Assembly: GCA_037147235.1 (NCBI GenBank)
Contig: JBAWVO010000095.1
Coordinates: forward strand, 1 to 20,048
Reading direction: 5' to 3'
Source: JANXQG01 sp037147235
GTDB lineage: Bacteria > Planctomycetota > Planctomycetia > Pirellulales > Thermoguttaceae
DNA: 20,048 nucleotides
Below, one piece after another: positions 15,093-20,048 of the stretch (positions are counted from its first letter, which is position 1; the number at the start of each line of letters is the position of its first letter). Below the pieces are notes generated by a model, which saw only the letters and a list, made by a program, of their open reading frames with translations, was not told where the DNA came from and made no database searches. The position numbers and the translations under genes were made by a program.

Positions 15093-15692
15093 GTGCGTGA
15101 CTCCAAGCCTGGAAAATGAGGTTGCTATTGAACTTTATCGCAGCCCGGCCCAGGATTCCAACGTCTCTGAATCTGAGATCCAGGAGGCCCTGGGCACCTT
15201 GGACGGCTGGAGCGCCGTGGAAGGCAAGCTGCCCCCCCAGTTTGAATTTTTCGCGGCAAACCCTGGAAAACGTGAGGCGAACCGTTTAGGCATGTGCAAT
15301 TTCCGTGGGCTAGCAAGTCTTTGGCAGCCGAACTGTCCGGATGAACGGTCTACGGCTAGCCTTCGGCCCTATCAGTTGTGCAAGCAATCCTTCGAGCACG
15401 GCCTACATCCCCCATCTTAACGCCATGCCATCGCTGGGTCAACGGCTAAGCGGCGGGGAGACCGCCTTGCCAACCACTCCCATTCGCCCCCCTCACCAAT
15501 GGAAAGAGAATCCAGTTTCGCGTCAGGATCGCTCGCCGGACACCGAACCCAACGGGGGTGTTAAACGATTCGGCCGCGGCCCCCAGAGAGGCAGAGAGTT
15601 TGTGTTAAGCACTGCCTAACAGCTTCCCACCCATCTCCCCCACCAATGAAAGAGAAGCGAACTGCAAAAAGTTCTGGGGAGGATTAATTTTT
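15093..15692. other. 600-bp region without a convincing gene
   Basis: Open frames here are short and compositionally poor. The stretch holds the leader of the epimerase gene on the - strand and, further right, the 3' flank of the phosphatase gene. The only pattern I see is a direct repeat: CACCAATGGAAAGAGAA (15494-15510) and CACCAATGAAAGAGAA (15641-15656), each preceded by a C-rich run. It could be decayed coding sequence or an unrecognised repeat element. Confidence 0.45.
15494..15656 (+). repeat. Pair of short direct repeats
   Basis: CACCAATGGAAAGAGAA at 15494-15510 and CACCAATGAAAGAGAA at 15641-15656, 147 bp apart, differ by one G. Both follow pyrimidine-rich runs (CCCCCCT and CTCCCC). 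Significance unknown. Confidence 0.5.
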
Positions 15693-17612
15693 CTACCGAA
15701 GGCATTTCTCCTGGCAGGTCCGCCTCAACACCAGAACCGTCGCGTCATCGGGTAATTCGCCGCATGTGAAATCGCTTGCCGCCCGAACGACACTCCGGCA
15801 GACATCGGCAACTGGACTTGACCACGAAGATCGCAGAATCCTCTCGAGCCGTTCCTCACCGAACAGTTCGCCACTCTCCGGCCCGGCCTCGGTAACACCA
15901 TCGGTGAAGAGGACCAGCAGGTCATCGGGATCGAGGTGGCATTGCATGTCGAGGAAAGTTGCGTCGCGAAACGGGGCAACCAGCGGGCCGGTCGGATCAA
16001 GAACATCCATCCGACCAGTCTTTCGTACCAGATAGGGTGGGTTATGGCCGGCGTTCACATAGACCAAATCGCCGGTCAATAGGTCGTAGTAGCCGAAGAC
16101 AACGCTCACGAACATGCAGCGGTCGTTCTCAGCGGCCAAGCTCCGGTTGAGTTCGGTAATGACTTGCGCGGGGGGCTTGTCGGGTGCCGTGAACGCGCGG
16201 AGCTTCGTCCTTGTCACGGCCATATACATCGCGGCGGGAATGCCCTTGCCCGACACGTCGGCGATGACCAACGCTAGCCGGTGGTCGTCGATGAAGAAGA
16301 AGTCATAGAAGTCGCCGGCGACCATCCTGGCCGGTGCATTGACGGCGTGCAAGGCAAATCCCCGCTCCTGATCGGGCGATAACATGCCAGGCAGCAACGA
16401 TGCCTGGATCTCCCTTGCAGCCTTCAGTTCCGCCTCGACCTCCTGTCGTGCCGTTTCTTCTCGAATACGGCCCTCGATGTTGATTTTCAGTTCCGCAACC
16501 ATGGTGTTGAATGTTTGAGCAAGTTGGGCGACCTCGTCACTGCCCGGCACCACCGAGACGCGAATATCGAGATCCCCGCGTCCTAGTCGCTCCGTCGCTG
16601 CGGCAAGCCTAGTGAGGGGTTGGGTGACGCGAGCGGACATGAACCAGACGATCTCCAGGATGACGACCAGCCCTGCTGCCAGGATGATGAGAGAACGGAC
16701 CAGCCTGGCATGGATGGGTGCCATGACCTCACTCTCGGGAATGATCGCAGCTAGCGACCATCCCGCCGATTCGACCGGCGCATAAACAATCCAACTCGGC
16801 TTCCCTGTTTGGTAGTCGCGTATTTTTTGCACACCCGCTTTGCCTGCAACCATCTGCTCGCCTACCTCCGCCAGTTCGCTCAGGCCGTGCCGGTTTGCGA
16901 GGCTAAAGATGGATTCTCGCATGACCAGCGAGGAATCTGGGTGGGAGATGATCGTGCCTTTTCGGCTGATCAGAGCACAATACCCGCTGCCGATCTTGAT
17001 GCGTGCAATCTCCATGAGCATATCTTCGGACAAGACATCGACAGTCAGCACGCCGCAAAACTTCCCGTTTCGGAAAATGGGGGACGTGTAGGTACACATT
17101 AGGCGTTGCCCAACACCTGTGTCGAAATAAGGTTCCGTCCAGAAGGGGCGACCACCCGTCTTTGCCGGATGATACCAGTCCAAGTTCGTGTAGTCAGGAA
17201 ACTCCTCGGCGATGTCCACGAATCGCAATCCGGCGTGAGGATCACGGCAATAGTATGGCGCAAATAAATCCACGTTTTGGGAGAATGCGTTCCGCTCGAA
17301 TGCCACGCACATCCCATAGACCTTCGGATTGCCTCGCAGGTTGTCCTGAAGCAACTTGTGGATCTGATCGACCGAGAAAACGGGCGACGACGTAATCACA
17401 AGTGCCAAAGTGCGGGCCAGTTCCTCGGCCGTGAAGAGATCTCCGTCCAATTCGGCTGCTTGTCGAGCGGCCAACTCCGTCAAATGTGACTCCATGCGGG
17501 CCAGTGCCTCGCGTTTGCCCAAATGGTATTCACAGCAAGCCATGCCCATATAGACCGCCAGTAGAGGTACGCCAATGGCCAGAACCAGCTTCATTCTGAT
17601 CGAAAATTTCAC
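15693..17612 (-). CDS. Cache-HAMP-PP2C (SpoIIE/RsbU-type) serine phosphatase
   Basis: This is a membrane receptor whose output is a PP2C-type phosphatase of the SpoIIE/RsbU group; such enzymes dephosphorylate STAS-domain anti-sigma antagonists in partner-switching pathways. The 639-aa protein has a first membrane helix (about 7-25), a periplasmic Cache-type sensor (about 35-295; FVDIAEEFPDYTNLDWYHPA, TSPIFRNGKFCGVLTVDV), a second helix (305-325), a HAMP linker (326-380), a coiled coil (380-405, AELKAAREIQASLLP) and the phosphatase (about 415-630). Metal-binding positions are present: GDFYD (D434, D437), ADVSGKG (D452), FTDGVTE (D571) and PDDATVL (D622, D623). The GTG start follows AGGAGG at 5-nt spacing. 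It is divergent from the aldehyde dehydrogenase-STAS pair, so the downstream STAS protein is a candidate substrate. The ligand is unknown. Confidence 0.92.
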   Translation of the reverse strand: MKFSIRMKLVLAIGVPLLAVYMGMACCEYHLGKREALARMESHLTELAARQAAELDGDLFTAEELARTLALVITSSPVFSVDQIHKLLQDNLRGNPKVYGMCVAFERNAFSQNVDLFAPYYCRDPHAGLRFVDIAEEFPDYTNLDWYHPAKTGGRPFWTEPYFDTGVGQRLMCTYTSPIFRNGKFCGVLTVDVLSEDMLMEIARIKIGSGYCALISRKGTIISHPDSSLVMRESIFSLANRHGLSELAEVGEQMVAGKAGVQKIRDYQTGKPSWIVYAPVESAGWSLAAIIPESEVMAPIHARLVRSLIILAAGLVVILEIVWFMSARVTQPLTRLAAATERLGRGDLDIRVSVVPGSDEVAQLAQTFNTMVAELKINIEGRIREETARQEVEAELKAAREIQASLLPGMLSPDQERGFALHAVNAPARMVAGDFYDFFFIDDHRLALVIADVSGKGIPAAMYMAVTRTKLRAFTAPDKPPAQVITELNRSLAAENDRCMFVSVVFGYYDLLTGDLVYVNAGHNPPYLVRKTGRMDVLDPTGPLVAPFRDATFLDMQCHLDPDDLLVLFTDGVTEAGPESGELFGEERLERILRSSWSSPVADVCRSVVRAASDFTCGELPDDATVLVLRRTCQEKCLR

Positions 17613-17617
17613 AAGAG

Positions 17618-17623
17618 CCTCCT
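17618..17623 (-). promoter_or_regulatory. Strong Shine-Dalgarno of the phosphatase gene
   Basis: AGGAGG on the - strand, 5 nt before the GTG at 17612-17610. It supports this GTG over the internal ATG six codons later. Confidence 0.75.
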
Positions 17624-17768
17624 GGAGTACCCTGGTCGCGTTTCAAGATAAACATACTGCGCCGTTATGGTTATCGACGGTGGCCCGGTGGTAAGAGGCG
17701 TGGGCAGCCGTTTTGTTCTGTTCCGCTCCACACAACACCCCCCCTCCGGTTGTTAAGAGTGGGATTTT

Positions 17769-17806
17769 AACGGTCGTTCAAGAAAAAATAATTGTCTCCG
17801 ACCGTT
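17769..17806. promoter_or_regulatory. Possible operator: 8-bp inverted repeat
   Basis: AACGGTCG and CGACCGTT are perfect inverted arms separated by 22 nt, about 103 bp before the dehydrogenase start. The arm centres are 30 bp apart, close to three helical turns, which would suit a dimeric regulator; an RNA hairpin is the alternative. Confidence 0.35.
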
Positions 17807-17908
17807 TGCCTCAAGATCAAGAGTAACCTATCCTTGGCCAAACGGCTCCATTTTTGCCAAGCATGCAGGGACGGCAATCGCCGACTTGTGTTTTCCGGGA
17901 GATAAAAC

Positions 17909-19351
17909 GTGCCTAGAGCGAATGTCGGTTCGGTGCCCAATGTGGACCAATACTTTGAGCGGGCGAGTGCTGCGGCAGCGGTCTTCAGTCAGTTCACGCA
18001 GGAACAGACGGATCGGGTCGTGAAGGCGGTGTTCGAGGCCGCCTTCGCGCAGCGAGTCAAGCTGGCGAAGCTTGCCCAGGAGGAAACCGGCCTAGGGAAG
18101 TGGCAGGACAAAGTCATCAAAAATGTGGTGGCTAGCCAATTCGTTTACGAGGACATTAAAGATCTGAAGACGGTCGGCATTATCAGTGAAGATCCGGTCA
18201 AAGGGATTGTGGAAATTGCCCAGCCCGTGGGGCCAATTCTGGCGATCATTCCCGTGACCAATCCCACTTCCACGGCAATCTTCAAGATTCTCATTGCCCT
18301 GAAAACCCGCAATCCAATTATCCTCAGCCCATCGCGCAAGGCTAAGCGGTGCAGCGACGAGGCGGCACAAATCTGCTACCGTGCCGCGTTGGAAGCCGAT
18401 GCGCCCGAGCATTGCATCCAATGGCTGAGCGATTGCTCGCGCGAGCTGACGCAAGCCATGATGAGCCATGATTCCCTGGCTATGATTCTGGCCACCGGCG
18501 GGGCCGGGTTGGTCAAGAGTGCCTATAGTTCGGGCACGCCGACCATCGGCGTCGGCGCAGGAAATGTGCCCGTCTGCATCGAGAAGTCGGCGGACATTCC
18601 GTTCGCGGTCGAGCAGATCATGATCTCGAAGCTATTCGACTACGGAACGATTTGTGCCAGCGAGCAAGCAGTGGTTGTCGAGAAGGCCGTCGCCGAAGAG
18701 GTGGCGGCGGAGTTCCGCAAGAGGAATGCTTACTTCTTGTCCGATACAGAAGTGGTTCAATTGCAGCGAGTTGCGTTCGATGCCACCCAGGGTGTAATGA
18801 ATCCGGCGGTCGTTGGGCAGCCAGCCGCGAAAATCGCGAAGATGGCCGGGCTTGACCTGCCAGCCGACGTTCAACTCCTGCTTACGCCGCAGAAAATGGT
18901 CGGAAACGTGTGGCCCTTGTCCTCCGAGATATTGGCACCGATTCTGGCATGGTACGTCGTCGACGATTTCCAGAGTGCCGTCAACCTTTGCATCGACCTG
19001 AACTTCCACGGTGGAATTGGTCACACCGTCAGTATATTTTCAAACGACGACGTGCGAATCAAGACGTTCGCCACCCTGATGAACGCCGGCAGGATTGTGG
19101 TGAACACCCCATCGTCCCAGGGTGCTGTCGGTGGAATATACAACATGCTCCATCCGTCGCTGACCCTCGGCTGTGGCACGGGTGGCAAGAACATCACCAC
19201 CGACAACGTCACCGCTTCTCATCTGCTGAACATTCAACGGATCGCCTGGCGGCGAGATAATCAGCGGCTGAAACAGTTTGACATCAACCTATACTACGAC
19301 GAATCCCTGGATGCCACGGCCATCACAAGGGCCTTCAACAAAAACTTCTGA
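17909..19351 (+). CDS. CoA-acylating aldehyde dehydrogenase (AdhE-N/EutE-like)
   Basis: The enzyme should interconvert an aldehyde, CoA and NAD+ with acyl-CoA and NADH, most likely acetaldehyde with acetyl-CoA. The 480-aa protein matches the aldehyde dehydrogenase half of AdhE and the stand-alone acylating enzymes. It shows EIAQPVGPILAIIPVTNPTS (102-121) for cofactor binding, ILSPSRKAK (138-146), ATGGAGLVKSAYSSGTPTIG (195-214), VGAGNVPVCIEK, and the catalytic cysteine C249 in DYGTICASEQAVVV. There is no C-terminal iron alcohol dehydrogenase domain, so it is not bifunctional AdhE. No obvious microcompartment-targeting helix precedes the core, and no shell genes are in the window. The GTG start follows GGGAG (17897-17901). 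The STAS gene follows after 14 bp, implying one transcript and a link between this metabolic step and the signalling pathway. Confidence 0.9.
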   Translation: MPRANVGSVPNVDQYFERASAAAAVFSQFTQEQTDRVVKAVFEAAFAQRVKLAKLAQEETGLGKWQDKVIKNVVASQFVYEDIKDLKTVGIISEDPVKGIVEIAQPVGPILAIIPVTNPTSTAIFKILIALKTRNPIILSPSRKAKRCSDEAAQICYRAALEADAPEHCIQWLSDCSRELTQAMMSHDSLAMILATGGAGLVKSAYSSGTPTIGVGAGNVPVCIEKSADIPFAVEQIMISKLFDYGTICASEQAVVVEKAVAEEVAAEFRKRNAYFLSDTEVVQLQRVAFDATQGVMNPAVVGQPAAKIAKMAGLDLPADVQLLLTPQKMVGNVWPLSSEILAPILAWYVVDDFQSAVNLCIDLNFHGGIGHTVSIFSNDDVRIKTFATLMNAGRIVVNTPSSQGAVGGIYNMLHPSLTLGCGTGGKNITTDNVTASHLLNIQRIAWRRDNQRLKQFDINLYYDESLDATAITRAFNKNF

Positions 19352-19365
19352 ACAAGGCAAAAATC

Positions 19366-19659
19366 ATGCTCGACGTGTGTAAATCTCAAGATAAGCAGGT
19401 CATCCGATTTGAAGGTCGCATGGACACCGACAAGTGCGCAAAGATCGAGACGGAGGTGCGCACTGCGGTGTCCGGATCAAGCATACCCATCATCTTTGAC
19501 CTTGATGGGGTAGACTTTATATCGTCGGCCTTTCTGCGATTCTGCATCTACGGACAGCAACAGGCCGGTGATCACGGGTTTCAGATCGTCAACGTGGGTC
19601 CCTGCATCAAGCGAGTTTTCAAAATCGCGGGTTTGGATGCTATGCTCAAGGCCGAGTAA
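19366..19659 (+). CDS. STAS-domain protein, anti-sigma factor antagonist-like
   Basis: The 97-aa protein is a single STAS domain like SpoIIAA/RsbV, which in its unphosphorylated form binds an anti-sigma kinase and frees its partner. It shows the beta strand IIFDLDGVDFISSAFLRF (about 42-59) with the phosphoacceptor loop: S54 aligns with the SpoIIAA phosphorylation site, although the usual D-S-S-G is S-S-A-F here. FQIVNVGPCIKRVFKIAGL is the typical C-terminal strand-helix. The start has only a weak AAGG (19354-19357), 14 bp after the dehydrogenase stop, so coupling is likely. The Cache-HAMP-PP2C phosphatase 1.7 kb upstream on the other strand is the likely dephosphorylating enzyme. The expected kinase (HATPase) is not in the window. 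The effector could be a sigma factor or another target. Confidence 0.88.
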   Translation: MLDVCKSQDKQVIRFEGRMDTDKCAKIETEVRTAVSGSSIPIIFDLDGVDFISSAFLRFCIYGQQQAGDHGFQIVNVGPCIKRVFKIAGLDAMLKAE

Positions 19660-19732
19660 ATTCCTCGGAGTCATGCCTGCACGAGAGATTATCTAGTGCC
19701 ATGATCGCTTCGCCAAGTCCATGAAGGAGGCA

Positions 19733-19750
19733 AATGGGATAAGTCCCATT
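19733..19750 (+). terminator. Possible terminator hairpin after the STAS gene
   Basis: AATGGGA (19733-19739), loop TAAG, TCCCATT (19744-19750): a perfect 7-bp stem 74 bases after the STAS stop, followed by ATTCTTTG, a weak U-rich tail. A moderate terminator candidate for the dehydrogenase-STAS unit. Confidence 0.4.
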
Positions 19751-19809
19751 ATTCTTTGACCTGTCGACACTTCCGGCAGCTTCAAAAAAACGAACTAAAC
19801 GGTCTTGAT

Positions 19810-19971
19810 TCACCAGCCGCAGGGCAAGACCAGGGCCAGGAAGGCAGCTGGCAGCAACCACCACAAGTTGCAAAAGAACCAGCCGCGTTGGGCGGTGGCA
19901 ACCTGCCCCGGCCGGATCGGCTGATTCGTCGGATCGTCGGGCAGCCCGAACTTCGCGTATTCGTTTTCCAT
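19810..19971 (-). CDS. 53-aa membrane protein
   Basis: The frame from ATG 19971-19969 encodes MENEYAKFGLPDDPTNQPIR, then PGQVATAQRGWFFCNLW, then a hydrophobic helix WLLPAAFLALVLP ending CGW. The pattern is a polar N-terminal half followed by one membrane helix rich in W and L, seen often in short planctomycete proteins. No strong ribosome-binding site precedes it. On its strand the stop is followed within 30 bases by a T7 run (complement of 19784-19790). Function unknown. Confidence 0.5.
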   Translation of the reverse strand: MENEYAKFGLPDDPTNQPIRPGQVATAQRGWFFCNLWWLLPAAFLALVLPCGW

Positions 19972-20048
19972 AATGGGATTCAAAATACCCGATTGTGGCT
20001 TTCGCCGCCATCAGGCTCACGCCTCGCCCCCGCCAACCACTTCCCACC

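Larger units (their letters stand above)
17613..17908. other. Divergent intergenic region with inverted repeats
   Basis: This 296-bp region must hold promoters for both the phosphatase (-) and the dehydrogenase-STAS pair (+). AACGGTCG (17769-17776) and CGACCGTT (17799-17806) form an inverted repeat with a 22-nt spacer, and CTTGGC/GCCAAG (17833-17861) a second. The A-rich spacer between the first pair resembles promoter DNA. I cannot assign -35/-10 boxes with confidence. Confidence 0.45.

Noticed and set aside
15061..15420. Forward frame of 119 codons beginning inside the epimerase gene
   Set aside because: It starts antisense to the epimerase N-terminus and has no coherent protein features.
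19724..19742. Strong Shine-Dalgarno AAGGAGG followed by ATG at 19734
   Set aside because: The frame stops after two codons (ATG GGA TAA), so it does not encode a protein; it overlaps the hairpin at 19733-19750.
19646..20047. Reverse-strand frame of 133 codons at the right edge
   Set aside because: It overlaps the STAS stop and the better-looking 53-aa membrane protein in another frame, and its sequence is arginine-rich and random-looking.

Overview
The window is GC-rich, densely coded bacterial DNA with many short, single-helix membrane proteins. It has a style I associate with Planctomycetota (Pirellulales-like): a 76-aa one-helix protein ending in a charged coil, a 53-aa W-rich protein, a SAF/CpaB-like lipoprotein, and a Cache-HAMP-PP2C phosphatase near a stand-alone STAS protein. 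The taxonomic call is inference. No rRNA or tRNA was seen.

Region 1 (1-7214, + strand) is a defence island built on a type I restriction-modification operon. In order it holds the 3' end of a YhcG/DUF1016 nuclease, a remnant hsdS start, a 113-aa unknown protein, a full HsdS, a DcdV/AvcD-like anti-phage deaminase, a 57-aa small protein and a full HsdR. HsdM is not in the window and is expected upstream. The YhcG tail and its ATGA junction with hsdS occur twice, 532 bp apart, so this part has been rearranged. The deaminase sits inside the restriction operon, its ribosome-binding site overlapping the hsdS stop codon.

Region 2 (7215-12420) is DNA maintenance. A single 1318-codon gene encodes a complete topoisomerase III fused to a complete RecQ helicase with zinc-binding and HRDC-like regions. 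An HU-family DNA-binding protein follows. A long imperfect inverted repeat separates it from a convergent small membrane protein.

Region 3 (12421-14247) is sparse. It holds a strong candidate structured RNA ending in an intrinsic terminator, then a SAF/CpaB-like lipoprotein whose C-terminus runs on over the next gene, a small membrane protein, and a doubtful short frame.

Region 4 (14223-20048) holds a sugar epimerase (- strand), 600 bp without a convincing gene, and a Cache-HAMP-PP2C phosphatase (- strand). Divergent from the phosphatase is a two-gene unit for a CoA-acylating aldehyde dehydrogenase and a STAS protein. The phosphatase and STAS protein look like two parts of a partner-switching pathway, with the aldehyde dehydrogenase as a linked metabolic gene. 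A 53-aa membrane protein lies on the - strand near the right edge.

The most notable items are the TopoIII-RecQ fusion, the deaminase nested in the restriction operon beside a duplicated junction module, the candidate RNA at 12785-12898, and the phosphatase/dehydrogenase/STAS cluster.
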